Source of the DNA: Methylobacterium variabile
Lineage (GTDB): Bacteria; Pseudomonadota; Alphaproteobacteria; Rhizobiales; Beijerinckiaceae
NCBI RefSeq assembly: GCF_001043975.1
Contig: NZ_LABY01000013.1
Span: 16,888-80,887 of the forward strand
Length of the DNA: 64,000 nt
Direction: 5' to 3'
The position numbers were made by a program, and so were the translations under genes. The notes below the pieces were generated by a model. It was not told where the DNA came from, did not search any database, and was given only the letters and a program-made list of their open reading frames with translations. Every line of letters starts with the position of its first letter. Within the stretch, counting starts at the first letter, position 1. Positions 1 to 9,015 of this stretch are shown in pieces.

Positions 1-62
1 CAGCTGCGCTCGAAGGCAAGGCGGCGGAAGGCCGGATGGCCCTCGATCCGCTCGATCTCCAT
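1..62 (-). CDS. 5' end of an unidentified gene leaving the left edge
   Basis: An ATG at 62-60 on the minus strand opens a frame with no stop to the window edge. Translation begins MEIERIEGHPAFRRL and gives about 20 residues. An AGGAGG ribosome binding site lies eight bases upstream of the ATG, which makes this a convincing start. Too little is visible to name a family. It is downstream of, and on the same strand as, the FAD monooxygenase, with a tandem-repeat spacer between them, so the two may be co-transcribed. Confidence 0.6.
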   Translation of the reverse strand, partial: MEIERIEGHPAFRRLAFERS

Positions 63-92
63 GTGGTCGTCCTCCTCAGTTTCTCTGGGGAT

Positions 93-152
93 CAGGCTCT
101 TGGGAAGCAGGCTCTTGGGAAGCAGGCTCTTGGGAAACAGGCTCTTGGGGAT
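93..152. repeat. 15-bp tandem repeat, four copies
   Basis: Four consecutive 15-bp units begin at 93, 108, 123 and 138, each starting CAGGCTCTTGGG. The first two are identical and the last two differ by one to three bases at the 3' end. A partial fifth unit (CAGG) follows. The array fills the spacer between the stop of the FAD monooxygenase and the start of the next minus-strand gene and reaches the stop codon itself. Confidence 0.9.
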
Positions 153-1387
153 CAGGCGGCGAGCCCGGTCGCCACGGCCGTCTCGGCCATGACCGCCTCT
201 GGCGCCCGGTGGCGCTCGGCGAGCGCCCGCTCGTGGGGGGTGAGGATCTGCGCCTGCATGTAGGCGCCGAGCTCCCGCGCCCGGCGGACGACGGCGCGGC
301 CGAAGGCGAGACGCGCGGCCTCGAACTGCGAGAGCGCGGCGGGCAGGTCGTGCGGGTGGGCCTCGAGCGCCCGCGCCAGGGCGTCGGCGTCGGCCGCCGC
401 CTTGGTCACGCCCATGCCGACATGGGGCCTGGCCACGAAGGCGGCGTCGCCCAGGATCACGGTGCGGCGGCCGAGCGCCATCCGGGGCGCCTCGAGATCC
501 TGGATCGCCTGCAGGAACGGCTGGGCGGTGCGCTCGACGACCTCCGCGAAGGGCGGAGCCAGGAGCCGGCGCGCGTCGGCCCGCATCCCGGCGATCACCT
601 CCGGGCGGATCCGGTTCGGGGCGATCGAGAGCGGCTGGGCGAGGCCGTCGACGTCGGTGAGCAGCGCCCGGAGATCGGTCCCGGCGGCGGCCGGGCGGTA
701 CCAGACGAAGTTGAAGCGCCGCCCGCCCCGCCCTTCGCCGGCGACCGGATAGCCCAGCATCTGCTCGCCGGGCGGCAGCGAGAAGCTGAAATGGTCGCAG
801 AGCGCCGCGCGCGTCTCCTGCGTCAGGTCGGCCTCGTCGACGAGGCCGCGCCAGGCGACGTAGCCGGCGTAGAGCGGTGCCACCTCGGGGAGAGTGTGCG
901 CCCGCACCGTCGAGCCGATGCCGTCGGCACCGACGAGCAGGTCGCCGCGGGCGGTGCTGCCATCGGCGAAATGCGCCGTGACGGCGTCCTCTGCCTCCTC
1001 GACCCGCACGAGGCTGCGGCCGGACCGGTAGGCGCCCGCCGGCAGCGCCTGGTGCAGCAATCCGTGCAGGTGGCCCCAGGCGGTGAGCACCTGCGGCAGG
1101 GCGCGCTCGCCGAGGAGCGTCCCGTCGGCGCGAAAGACCCGGCGCCCGCTCACCGCGACGCCGACCTCGGCCTCGCTGCGCGCGATGCCGGCGCGGGCCA
1201 GCACCTCGAACAGTTCCGGATGGGTGACGATCCCGGCGCCGCGCCCGGAGAGGTCGCCGGTGACCCGCTCGTGGACCTCAACCTCCCAGCCGGAGCGGCG
1301 CAGCAGCAGGGCCGTGAACAGCCCGCCGAGCGAGCCCCCGACGATGATCGCCCGCCTGGCTGCGGGTTTCGCCTCGACTGCCATCAT
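152..1387 (-). CDS. FAD-dependent aromatic-type monooxygenase
   Basis: A 411-residue flavoprotein of the group A (PHBH-like) hydroxylase family, which uses NAD(P)H and O2 to hydroxylate aromatic or heteroaromatic substrates in the cytosol. Visible motifs are an N-terminal Rossmann GGSLGG-type motif (about residues 17-22), the DG motif in GADGIGSTVR (about residue 155), and the GD motif in LGDAAFVARPHVGMG near residue 315 that contacts the ribityl chain of FAD. Length is normal for the family. The best general resemblance is to 2,6-dihydroxypyridine 3-monooxygenase-like enzymes, but the substrate cannot be read from the sequence. A 22-bp perfect palindrome sits about 50 bp upstream. The LysR gene lies upstream on the same strand. 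Confidence 0.85.
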   Translation of the reverse strand: MMAVEAKPAARRAIIVGGSLGGLFTALLLRRSGWEVEVHERVTGDLSGRGAGIVTHPELFEVLARAGIARSEAEVGVAVSGRRVFRADGTLLGERALPQVLTAWGHLHGLLHQALPAGAYRSGRSLVRVEEAEDAVTAHFADGSTARGDLLVGADGIGSTVRAHTLPEVAPLYAGYVAWRGLVDEADLTQETRAALCDHFSFSLPPGEQMLGYPVAGEGRGGRRFNFVWYRPAAAGTDLRALLTDVDGLAQPLSIAPNRIRPEVIAGMRADARRLLAPPFAEVVERTAQPFLQAIQDLEAPRMALGRRTVILGDAAFVARPHVGMGVTKAAADADALARALEAHPHDLPAALSQFEAARLAFGRAVVRRARELGAYMQAQILTPHERALAERHRAPEAVMAETAVATGLAA

Positions 1388-1434
1388 GCTCCTCCCCGGC
1401 GGTCGGGCGCGTCATGCAGCCGCCTGCCTGCCTA

Positions 1435-1456
1435 CAAATTATCGATCGATAATTTG
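1435..1456. promoter_or_regulatory. 22-bp perfect palindrome, candidate operator
   Basis: Each half reads CAAATTATCGA and the two halves meet with no spacer. The element is AT-rich against the surrounding GC-rich DNA and lies 48 bp upstream of the monooxygenase ATG, where an operator would overlap the promoter. Its form suits a dimeric MarR or TetR regulator better than the loose T-N11-A site of LysR proteins. The regulator is not identified. Confidence 0.6.
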
Positions 1457-1512
1457 CTTGGCGGAGTGGCGGGCGTCAAGATCTATTTATCAATCGAACA
1501 TTTACGGCGGCG

Positions 1513-2388
1513 TCACGCCTTCAGCCGCTCGGCGAGGAAGCGGATGAACAGCCGCACTTTGGCCGGGACCATGCGGCGCGTCGGGTAGACCGCCCAGATG
1601 GCGAGCGGCTCCGGCTCGCCCTCGGCCAGCCGCACCTCCGCGAGGAGCCCGCTCGCGACCTCGTCGGCCACGTCCCACCGCGACAGCATCGCGATGCCGA
1701 GGCCGCCGAGGCAGGCCTGGTGCAGGCCCTCGATGGTGTTGGCGGTGAAGCGGCCCGCGGCCCGCACGCTCGTCCGCTGCCCGGCCGCCCCGAGGGTCCA
1801 GTGGTCGGCGCCCGCGAGCGCCAGGCATTCGTGGGCGGCGAGATCGGCCGCCCGCACCGGCGTTCCCGCGGCGGCAAGGTAGCCGGGCGTCGCGAACAAT
1901 CCGCGCGGGCTCGCGGCCAGGCGGCGCGCCACCAGGCTCGACTCGCTCAAGCTCGCGATCCGGATCCCGAGGTCGAGCCCCTCCCCCACCAGGTCGACGA
2001 CGCTGTCGGTGAGGACGAGGTCGACCCGGACCTCGCGGTGCAGCCTCATGAAATCGACGAGCGCCGGGGCGACGACCTTGCGGCCGAAGGCCGTCGAGGC
2101 GGTGAGGCGCAGCCGCCCGGTCGCGCCGGCCTCCGCCGGGCGAACGCTGGCCAGCGCCGCGTCGCGCTCCTCGAGCAGGGCCTGGGCATGGGCGAGGAAG
2201 ACCTGCCCCTCGTCGGTGAGGGAGAGCGAGCGCGTCGTGCGATGCAGGAGCCGCACCCCGAGCTCGCGCTCGAGGCCCGAGAGGCTGCGGGTCGCAGCCA
2301 TCGGGGTGATGTGCAGGCGCCGCGCCGCCGCCGCGAGGCTGCCGGCGCCGACCGCCTCGGTCAGGACGGAGAGAGCGAGAAAGTCCAA
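1513..2388 (-). CDS. LysR family transcriptional regulator
   Basis: A LysR-type regulator with an N-terminal winged helix-turn-helix (AAARRLHITPMAATRSL, about residues 15-31) followed by the substrate-binding fold. The frame stays open to an ATG at 2478, but the extra 30 residues are atypical. A TTG at 2388 gives the canonical LysR opening (DFLALSVLTEAVGAGS), so I use that start and 291 residues. No clear ribosome binding site precedes it, so the start is uncertain. It is divergent from the MFS-cytochrome-molybdenum hydroxylase operon with about 120 bp between them, the usual arrangement for a LysR activator of that operon. Lower-confidence alternative: it regulates the monooxygenase downstream. 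Confidence 0.85.
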   Translation of the reverse strand: MDFLALSVLTEAVGAGSLAAAARRLHITPMAATRSLSGLERELGVRLLHRTTRSLSLTDEGQVFLAHAQALLEERDAALASVRPAEAGATGRLRLTASTAFGRKVVAPALVDFMRLHREVRVDLVLTDSVVDLVGEGLDLGIRIASLSESSLVARRLAASPRGLFATPGYLAAAGTPVRAADLAAHECLALAGADHWTLGAAGQRTSVRAAGRFTANTIEGLHQACLGGLGIAMLSRWDVADEVASGLLAEVRLAEGEPEPLAIWAVYPTRRMVPAKVRLFIRFLAERLKA

Positions 2389-2510
2389 AATAACGCGCCA
2401 CGTTACAATCGCATATCGCGCGACGCTACTACACCGCTCGGCGTGACGAAATAACTTGTCGGCGGACCGGCACCGCACCAGGCGGATCGGCCGGCCGATG
2501 GAGAAGGACC

Positions 2511-3695
2511 ATGTCCGCTCAAGCCGTGGCCGAGAGGCCGGCGACCCGCGCGACGCCCCGGGCGCGCACCTTCGCGATGGCGGCCGCGGCCGGCCTCGCG
2601 GTCGCCAACATCTACTACAACCAGCCGATGCTGGCGCTGATCGAGCGCGACCTGCCGGGCGAGGCGACGGCGCTGATCCCGACCGCGACGCAACTCGGCT
2701 ACGCGGCGGGGCTCTTCCTGCTCGTGCCCCTCGGCGACATCGTCGAGCGGCGCCGGCTCATCGTCGGCCAGTTCGGGGTGCTGGCAGCCGCCCTCGCCCT
2801 CGCGGCGGCAGCGCCGAGCCCGGTCCTCGTCGTGCTCGCCTCCCTGGCCGTCGGGCTCTCGGCGACGGTGGCGCAGCAGATCGTGCCGTTCGCCGCGCAC
2901 CTGGCCTCCCCCGAGCGCCGCGGCGCCACCGTCGGCACGATCCTGTCGGGGATCCTGACCGGCATCCTGCTCAGCCGCACGCTGGCCGGGTTCGTCGCCA
3001 CCCATGCCGGCTGGCGCGAGATGTTCTGGCTCGGCGTGCCGCTGTCGCTCGCCGCCGGCGCCCTGATGGCGCTGACCCTGCCGCAGAGCCGGCCCGACGC
3101 GAGCCTGCGCTACGGGCAGCTCCTCGCCTCCCTCGCCGGGCTGTGGCGGGACTTTCCGGCCCTGCGGCTCGCCGCCGTGACCCAGGCGCTGATCTTCTCC
3201 GCCTTCACGGTGTTCTGGACCGTCCTGGCCTTCCGGCTCGCCGGCCCGCCCTACGGCTACGGCGCCGACATCGCCGGCCTGTTCGGTGTCGTCGGCGCCG
3301 TCGGCATCGTCGCCGCGCCGCTCGCCGGCCGTGTCGCCGACCGGAGCGGCCCCGCCCCGATCGTCGCGGCGGGCGCTGGCCTGACGCTCGCGTCCTGGGC
3401 GGTGCTGGGGCTCTCGCCCTCCCTCATCGTCCTGGTGGCCGGGGTGATCCTGCTCGACTTCGCCATGCAGGCCGCGCTCGTCGCCAACCAGCACGTGGTC
3501 TTCGCCCTGGCACCGGAGGCCCGCGCGCGCCTCAACACGATCCTGATGGGCGCAATGTTCCTCGGCGGCTCCGCCGGCTCGGCGGCCGGCACCGCCGCCT
3601 GGCAGGCGGGCGGCTGGCCGGGGGTCGTGGGCTTGGGCCTCGCCTTCGGCGCTCTCGCGAGCGTGATCCAGGGCGTCGCGCTGCGGCGGCGCTGA
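2511..3695 (+). CDS. MFS transporter
   Basis: A 394-residue major facilitator with about 12 hydrophobic segments. The NIYYNQP motif near residue 34 at the start of the first membrane helix is typical of a bacterial MFS subgroup annotated as sugar or drug transporters. [13 protein letters not shown] loop 2-3 motif is present near residue 75. It is first in a co-directional operon; its stop is only 12 bp from the cytochrome c gene, which carries its own GGAG site. The context suggests uptake or export of the substrate or product of the molybdenum hydroxylase downstream. Substrate unknown. Confidence 0.85.
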   Translation: MSAQAVAERPATRATPRARTFAMAAAAGLAVANIYYNQPMLALIERDLPGEATALIPTATQLGYAAGLFLLVPLGDIVERRRLIVGQFGVLAAALALAAAAPSPVLVVLASLAVGLSATVAQQIVPFAAHLASPERRGATVGTILSGILTGILLSRTLAGFVATHAGWREMFWLGVPLSLAAGALMALTLPQSRPDASLRYGQLLASLAGLWRDFPALRLAAVTQALIFSAFTVFWTVLAFRLAGPPYGYGADIAGLFGVVGAVGIVAAPLAGRVADRSGPAPIVAAGAGLTLASWAVLGLSPSLIVLVAGVILLDFAMQAALVANQHVVFALAPEARARLNTILMGAMFLGGSAGSAAGTAAWQAGGWPGVVGLGLAFGALASVIQGVALRRR

Positions 3696-3707
3696 AGGAG
3701 CGCGCAG

Positions 3708-5138
3708 ATGTCCAAAACCTCCCGCGATCCGACAAGCCCCGCCACCCCGGACCATGCTCCGCTTCCCCCGGCAGGAGGTGACATCGTGCGAGCGAGACAC
3801 GGCCGAGCGAGGCGCATCATCGTGGGACTCGGGGTCGTCGGCATCGCCGCGGCCGGAGCGGCGCTCGCCGCCGCGTGGCGCTCCGAGATCGCGCCGGTGC
3901 CGCCCCCGGCGCCCGCATCGTTCGACCCGGCGCTGGTGCGGCGCGGGGCCGACCTCGCCCTGATCGGCGATTGCCGCACCTGCCACACCGCGCCGAATGG
4001 GGCCGCCTTCGCCGGCGGCCTGCCCCTGCCGACGCCGTTCGGGACGCTGTACTCCACCAACATCACCCCGGACCCGGAGACCGGGATCGGCCGCTGGTCT
4101 CAAGCCGCGTTCGCCCGCGCCCTGCGGGATGGCGTCGACCGCGAGGGCCGCCACCTCTACCCGGCCTTCCCGTACGACCATTACAGCGCGACCACCGACG
4201 ACGACGTGCGCGCTCTCTACGCGTTCTTCATGAGCCGCCCGGCGGTATCGGCGCCGCCGCCGCCGAACGAACTGCCCTTCCCGCTCACCATCCGCCTGAC
4301 GCTCGCCGGCTGGAAGCTGCTGTTCCTGCGTCCCAAAAATCTCGCACCCGATCCGGCGAAGGACGAGGTGTGGCACCGCGGCCGCTACCTCGTCGAGGGC
4401 CTCGGTCATTGCGGCGCCTGCCACTCGCCGCGCAACCTCCTCGGGGCCGAGATCACCTCCCGCGCCTACCAGGGCGGCGAGGCCGAGGGCTGGCGGGCCT
4501 ACGCGCTCGGCGCCGCGTCCCGCTCGCCGGTGCCGTGGGACGAGGCGGCCCTGATGCAGTACCTGCGCGACGGCTTCCATCCGCTGCACGGCGTCGCCCG
4601 CGGGCCGATGGCGCCGGTGGTCGAGAACCTGGCGGAGGTGCCGCGAGAGGAGGTCGCCGCGATGGCGCGTTACCTCGCCTCCCTCGGGGCGGGCCCGCGC
4701 GGCGAGGCGGCCGCCACGCCCTCCCTCGTCCCCGCCTCCGCCCCCGGGCAGGCGCCGCAGGCGGCCGGCGCGCAGGCCGCGATCCCCGCGGCCGGGACGG
4801 ACCTCTACGCGGCCGCCTGCACTGCCTGCCACGAGGGCGGAAGGCCGCCGCCCTTCGGCGGGATCTCGCTGGCGCTCTCGACCGCGATTTCCGACGAGAG
4901 CCCCCGCAACCTGGTCAACCTGATCCTCGAAGGGCTGCCGGTGCGGGGCGGCACGGCGCAGCCGATCATGCCGGGCTTCGGCGCCGTGCTGACGGACGCC
5001 CAGGTCGCGAGCCTCGCGGCCGATCTGCGCCGCCGCTTCGGCGGCGGCCTCCCCTGGCCCGACCTCGATTCCGCGATCCGCGAGGCCCGCGCCGCCCGCC
5101 GCCTCGCCGCGCGCCCCGCGGCGGCGATGACCCGATGA
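3708..5138 (+). CDS. Membrane-anchored tri-haem cytochrome c of a molybdenum hydroxylase
   Basis: A 476-residue c-type cytochrome with an N-terminal membrane segment (about residues 36-56) and three CxxCH haem sites: CRTCH at 89-93, CGACH at 235-239 and CTACH at 371-375. This is the three-domain layout of alcohol dehydrogenase cytochrome subunits and of the cytochromes that accept electrons from IorAB/nicotinate-dehydrogenase-type enzymes. A Pro/Ala-rich linker (about 340-365) separates domains two and three. The [2Fe-2S] gene follows 7 bp downstream and the molybdopterin gene overlaps that, so electrons probably pass from Mo centre to [2Fe-2S] to this cytochrome and on to the respiratory chain in the periplasm. 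Confidence 0.9.
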   Translation: MSKTSRDPTSPATPDHAPLPPAGGDIVRARHGRARRIIVGLGVVGIAAAGAALAAAWRSEIAPVPPPAPASFDPALVRRGADLALIGDCRTCHTAPNGAAFAGGLPLPTPFGTLYSTNITPDPETGIGRWSQAAFARALRDGVDREGRHLYPAFPYDHYSATTDDDVRALYAFFMSRPAVSAPPPPNELPFPLTIRLTLAGWKLLFLRPKNLAPDPAKDEVWHRGRYLVEGLGHCGACHSPRNLLGAEITSRAYQGGEAEGWRAYALGAASRSPVPWDEAALMQYLRDGFHPLHGVARGPMAPVVENLAEVPREEVAAMARYLASLGAGPRGEAAATPSLVPASAPGQAPQAAGAQAAIPAAGTDLYAAACTACHEGGRPPPFGGISLALSTAISDESPRNLVNLILEGLPVRGGTAQPIMPGFGAVLTDAQVASLAADLRRRFGGGLPWPDLDSAIREARAARRLAARPAAAMTR

Positions 5139-5145
5139 GGCCGAC

Positions 5146-5631
5146 ATGACGAGCATGATCCTCAACGGCGAGCGCCGCGCGGTGCGCGCCGCAGCCGAAA
5201 CGCCCCTCCTCTACGTGCTGCGCGAGGAGTTCGGGCTGAACGCCGCCAAGTTCGGCTGCGGGCTCGGCCAGTGCGGCGCCTGCACGGTCGTCATCGACGG
5301 CGAGGCGGTCTTCTCCTGCATCACGCCGGTCATGCTGGCCGAGAACCGTCAGGTGACGACCCTCGAAGGCCTCGGCACGGCGGAGGCGCCCGGCCCCCTG
5401 CAGCGCGCCTTCATCGACGCGCAGGCGGCCCAGTGCGGCTACTGCATCCCCGGCATGATGATGCGGGCCCACGCCCTCCTGGCGCGGGACCCGGACGCGT
5501 CCGACGCGGCGATCCGGGCCGAGCTCGAGCCGCATCTGTGCCGCTGCGGCACCCACATGCGCATCCTGCGCGCGATCCGCCTGGCAGCGGACGCGATGCG
5601 GCCGCGCTCGACCGCGGAGGCCGGACGATGA
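5146..5631 (+). CDS. [2Fe-2S] subunit of xanthine dehydrogenase family oxidoreductase (IorA-like)
   Basis: A 161-residue small iron-sulfur subunit. The plant-type cluster ligands are Cys38, Cys43, Cys46 and Cys58 (CGLGQCGAC then C). The second cluster domain has CGYC at 97-100 and CRC at 132-134. Length and spacing match the small subunits of isoquinoline 1-oxidoreductase, nicotinate dehydrogenase and related molybdenum hydroxylases. The stop overlaps the ATG of the molybdopterin subunit in an ATGA, showing tight translational coupling. Confidence 0.93.
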   Translation: MTSMILNGERRAVRAAAETPLLYVLREEFGLNAAKFGCGLGQCGACTVVIDGEAVFSCITPVMLAENRQVTTLEGLGTAEAPGPLQRAFIDAQAAQCGYCIPGMMMRAHALLARDPDASDAAIRAELEPHLCRCGTHMRILRAIRLAADAMRPRSTAEAGR

Positions 5632-7841
5632 CCCTGTCGCGACGCGCGGTGCTGGCGGGCACCGGCGCCCTGGTGCTGGCCTTCTCCCTGCTGCCGGCCC
5701 GCGCCCAGACCGAGACCGGCAAGGGTGAGGGGCCGAGGAGGCGCGGCCTGCCCGGCAGCCTCGACGACACCCCGCGCCTCGACGCCTGGATCCGGGTCGC
5801 GCCCGACGGCGCGGTCACGGTGCTGACCGGCAAGGCCGAGCTCGGCCAGGGGCTGAAGACGGCTTTGCTCCAGATCGCCGCCGAGGAGCTGAAGCTTCCC
5901 CTCGCCCGCCTGTCGCTCGTGACCGCCGATACCGGCCGCACCGCCGACGAGGGCTACACGGCGGCGAGCCACTCGGTGCAGGATTCCGGCACCGCGATCC
6001 GCCACGCCGCCGCCCAGGTCCGGGCCCTGCTGATCGGCGAGGCCGCCCGGCGGCTCGACGTCCCGGCGGAGCGGCTGAGGGTGCGGGACGGGGCGGTCCT
6101 CGGCCCCGGCGGTGCCCGGATCGGCTACGGCGACCTCGTGAGCGACGCGCTCCTCACCGCGGAGGCGCAACCGACCTCGCCCCTCACGCCGGCGGCCGAG
6201 TTCGCGGTGATCGGGCGGCCGGTGCCCCGCATCGACATCCCCGCCAAGGTGACGGGCGGGACGGCCTACCTCCAGGACCTGCGCCCGCCCGGCCTGCTGC
6301 ACGCCCGGGTCGTGCGGCCGCCGAGCTACGGGGCGGTGCTGACGCAGGTCGATGCGGCAGCCGTGGAGCGCCTCCCGGGTGTGATCGCGGTGGTGCGCGA
6401 CGGGACCTTCCTCGGCGTCGTCGCCGAGGGAGAATGGACCGCGATCCAGGCGATGCGCCGGCTGGCCGCCTCCGCCCGCTGGCGCGAGACGGCGATCCTG
6501 CCCGATGCCGCGGACCTGCCGGACGCCCTGCGCGCCCTGCCGAGCCGGGACTCGACGATCCTGGAGCGCGGCGCGCCCGGCGCGGCCGGCACGATCGTCG
6601 AGGGGACCTTCACCAGGCCCTACCTCGCCCACGGCTCGATCGGCCCGTCCTGCGCCATCGCGGAGTGGACGGACGGCGGCGCGACGGTCTGGACCCACAG
6701 CCAGGGCGTCTTCCCGCTGCGCCGGGCGCTCGCCGGCCTGCTGCACCTGCCCGAGGACAAGGTGCGCTGCATCCACGCGGAGGGGGCGGGCTGCTACGGC
6801 CAGAACGGCGCCGACGACGTGGCGGCCGACGCGGCGCTCCTGGCGCGCGCGGTGCCGGGCCGCCCGGTCCGGGTGCAGTGGATGCGCGAGCAGGAGCACG
6901 CCTGGGAGCCGTTCGGGCCCGGGATGGTGGCGAGCGTGCGCGCCGCGGTCACGCCCGACGGGCGCGTCGCCGATTGGACGCACGAGGTCTGGAGCCAGTC
7001 GCACATGATGCGGCCGGGGCCGCCGGGCGCGCTGCTGGCCGCCCGCGAGATCGCCGAGCCGTTTCCGCCGGCGCCGCCGGTGGCGCTCGCCCAGCCGGAG
7101 GGCGGCGGCGACCGCAACGCGATCCCGCTCTACGCCTTCCCGACCGCAAAGATCGTGCACCACTTCCTGCCCGACATGCCGCTCCGCGGCTCGTCGATGC
7201 GCTCGCTCGGCGGCTACCTCAACGTGCTCGCCATCGAGAGCACGGTGGACGACCTCGCCCGCGCCGCCGGCTGGGACCCGGTCGCCTTCCGGCTCCGGCA
7301 CCTGACGGATGCGCGCGCCAGCGCCGTCGTCGAGGCGGCGGCGCAGCGGTTCGGCTGGGGGCGCGGAGCCCCGCGCGCCGGCCGCGGCTTCGCCTTCGCG
7401 CGCTACAAGAACCTCGAGGCCTATTGCGCCGTCGCGGTCGAGATCACGGTCGATCGCGAGACCGGCCAGGTGGGAATCGAGCGGGTCGTCGCCGCGGTCG
7501 ACACCGGGGAGGTCGTCAATCCCGACGGGGTCGCCAACCAGATCGAGGGCGGCCTCCTCCAGGCGACGAGCTGGACGCTGTTCGAGCGCGTCGCCTTCGA
7601 CCGCACCCGCGTGGCCTCGGTCGACTGGTCGGCCTACCCGATCCTGCGCTTCAGCGCGGTGCCGCGCAGCGTCGAGGTCCACATCGTCGCGCAACCGGAC
7701 CAGCCGTTCCTCGGCGTCGCCGAGGCGGCACAGGGACCGGCCGGCGCCGCGCTCGCCAACGCGATCCGGGACGCGACCGGCCGGCGCCTGCGCGACCTGC
7801 CGCTCACGGCGGGGAAGATCAAGGCCGCCCTCGGCGCCTGA
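5628..7841 (+). CDS. Molybdopterin-binding subunit of xanthine dehydrogenase family (IorB-like)
   Basis: A 737-residue large subunit whose ATG at 5628 overlaps the preceding stop. The N-terminus SRRAVLAGTGALVLAF is a twin-arginine signal, so the cofactor-loaded enzyme is exported, as in the IorB/aldehyde dehydrogenase subfamily with a separate cytochrome. Family marks include AELGQGLKTALLQIAAEEL near residue 70 and a late GVAEAAQGPAGAALANAI segment that keeps the Glu expected at the Mo site. There is no FAD subunit gene nearby, consistent with cytochrome c as electron acceptor. The substrate is probably an aldehyde or N-heteroaromatic compound; this is inferred from the family, not shown. Confidence 0.9.
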   Translation: MTLSRRAVLAGTGALVLAFSLLPARAQTETGKGEGPRRRGLPGSLDDTPRLDAWIRVAPDGAVTVLTGKAELGQGLKTALLQIAAEELKLPLARLSLVTADTGRTADEGYTAASHSVQDSGTAIRHAAAQVRALLIGEAARRLDVPAERLRVRDGAVLGPGGARIGYGDLVSDALLTAEAQPTSPLTPAAEFAVIGRPVPRIDIPAKVTGGTAYLQDLRPPGLLHARVVRPPSYGAVLTQVDAAAVERLPGVIAVVRDGTFLGVVAEGEWTAIQAMRRLAASARWRETAILPDAADLPDALRALPSRDSTILERGAPGAAGTIVEGTFTRPYLAHGSIGPSCAIAEWTDGGATVWTHSQGVFPLRRALAGLLHLPEDKVRCIHAEGAGCYGQNGADDVAADAALLARAVPGRPVRVQWMREQEHAWEPFGPGMVASVRAAVTPDGRVADWTHEVWSQSHMMRPGPPGALLAAREIAEPFPPAPPVALAQPEGGGDRNAIPLYAFPTAKIVHHFLPDMPLRGSSMRSLGGYLNVLAIESTVDDLARAAGWDPVAFRLRHLTDARASAVVEAAAQRFGWGRGAPRAGRGFAFARYKNLEAYCAVAVEITVDRETGQVGIERVVAAVDTGEVVNPDGVANQIEGGLLQATSWTLFERVAFDRTRVASVDWSAYPILRFSAVPRSVEVHIVAQPDQPFLGVAEAAQGPAGAALANAIRDATGRRLRDLPLTAGKIKAALGA

Positions 7842-7861
7842 CCAGGAAAAGGGAAGCAGCG

Positions 7862-8977
7862 ATGCCCGGCTTGTTCGACACCGTCCGCCTCGGCGGCTTC
7901 GCGCTCGCGAACCGCATCGTCATGGCACCGATGACGCGCTCGCGCGCCGATGCGCAGGGCGTCATCAACGCCTCGGCCGCCCGGTACTACGCCGCGCGGG
8001 CCGGCGCGGGATTGATCGTGTCCGAGGGCGTGAACGTCGACCCGGCCTCGAACGCCTTCGACCGCGCACCGGGCCTGTGGACGCGCGCGCAGGTCGAGGG
8101 CTGGCGGCCCGTCGTCGACGCGGTGCACGCGGCCGGCGGCCTCATCGTGGCGCAGCTCTGGCACGGCGGCCGGGCGAGCGCGCGGGGCCTGCTCGGCGGC
8201 CGCGAGCCCCTGTCGCCGTCGGGCGTGAACGACGATCTCGAGGCGCTGCAGGTCTGGGGGCTCCTCGCCAACGGCGCCTACGTGCGGATCGCCGCCACCC
8301 ACTCGCGCGCCATGACGCCGGACGAGATCGCCGCGACGGTCGAGGCGTACCGCGTCGCGGCCGCCCATGCCCGCGAGGCCGGGTTCGACGGCGTGGAGAT
8401 CCACGGCGCCAACGGCTACCTGATCCCGCAATTCCTCTCCCCGACCATCAACCGGCGCACCGACGCGTATGGCGGCGATGCGCGGGGGCGGGCCCGCTTC
8501 CTGAAGGAGATCGTCGCGGCGGTGACGGACGCGGTCCCGGCGAGCCGCGTCGGCCTCCGGCTGTCGCCCTTCGCCACCTACAACGACGTCCGCGACCCGG
8601 ATCCCGCCGAGACCTACGGCCATCTGGCGTCCTGGCTCGCCGGGGCCGGCCTCGCCTACCTGCATCTCGCGGACACGAACGCGTGGACCGGCGCGCCCGA
8701 CTACGACAGGATGCTGGCGCTGTTTCGCCCGCACGCGGGCCCGCTCATCGTCAATGGCGGCCTCACGCCGGAGCGGGCCGCCGCGATCGTGGCGGACGGC
8801 GAGGCCGAGGCGGTCGCGTTCGGGCGCCCGTTCCTGGCCAACCCCGACCTGCCTGCCCGCATCCGCGCCGGCGGTCCCTACAATTCCCCGCGATCGATCG
8901 GCGTCTACGGCGGCGGCGAGGCCGGCTACACCGACTATCCGGCGCTCGACGCCGAAGCGGCGAACTCCTCTCGATGA
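7862..8977 (+). CDS. Old yellow enzyme family NADH:flavin oxidoreductase (NemA-like)
   Basis: A 371-residue FMN-dependent TIM-barrel ene-reductase. It shows the classic opening NRIVMAPMTRSRA, the substrate-anion-binding HGANGYL motif near residue 182 (His and Asn), the DAYGG segment, and GRPFLANPDLP near the C-terminus where FMN phosphate is bound. It starts 20 bp after the molybdopterin subunit and closes the operon. A likely role is reduction of an activated double bond in an intermediate produced by the hydroxylase; the substrate is unknown. Confidence 0.9.
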   Translation: MPGLFDTVRLGGFALANRIVMAPMTRSRADAQGVINASAARYYAARAGAGLIVSEGVNVDPASNAFDRAPGLWTRAQVEGWRPVVDAVHAAGGLIVAQLWHGGRASARGLLGGREPLSPSGVNDDLEALQVWGLLANGAYVRIAATHSRAMTPDEIAATVEAYRVAAAHAREAGFDGVEIHGANGYLIPQFLSPTINRRTDAYGGDARGRARFLKEIVAAVTDAVPASRVGLRLSPFATYNDVRDPDPAETYGHLASWLAGAGLAYLHLADTNAWTGAPDYDRMLALFRPHAGPLIVNGGLTPERAAAIVADGEAEAVAFGRPFLANPDLPARIRAGGPYNSPRSIGVYGGGEAGYTDYPALDAEAANSSR

Positions 8978-9015
8978 CGCGAGCGGGTGCGCGGGCCGCA
9001 GCGGTGCATCGAAGC

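Noticed and set aside
93..152. CRISPR array
   Set aside because: Units are directly tandem with no spacers, so this is a minisatellite, not a CRISPR.
2403..5165. 920-residue minus-strand open frame opposite the MFS and cytochrome c genes
   Set aside because: It mirrors real genes with clear families on the plus strand. Its composition (Arg, Gly, Ala, Glu runs) is that of an antisense shadow in GC-rich DNA.
5439..7694. 751-residue minus-strand frame opposite the molybdopterin subunit
   Set aside because: Antisense shadow; the plus strand carries complete [2Fe-2S] and Mo-subunit motifs.
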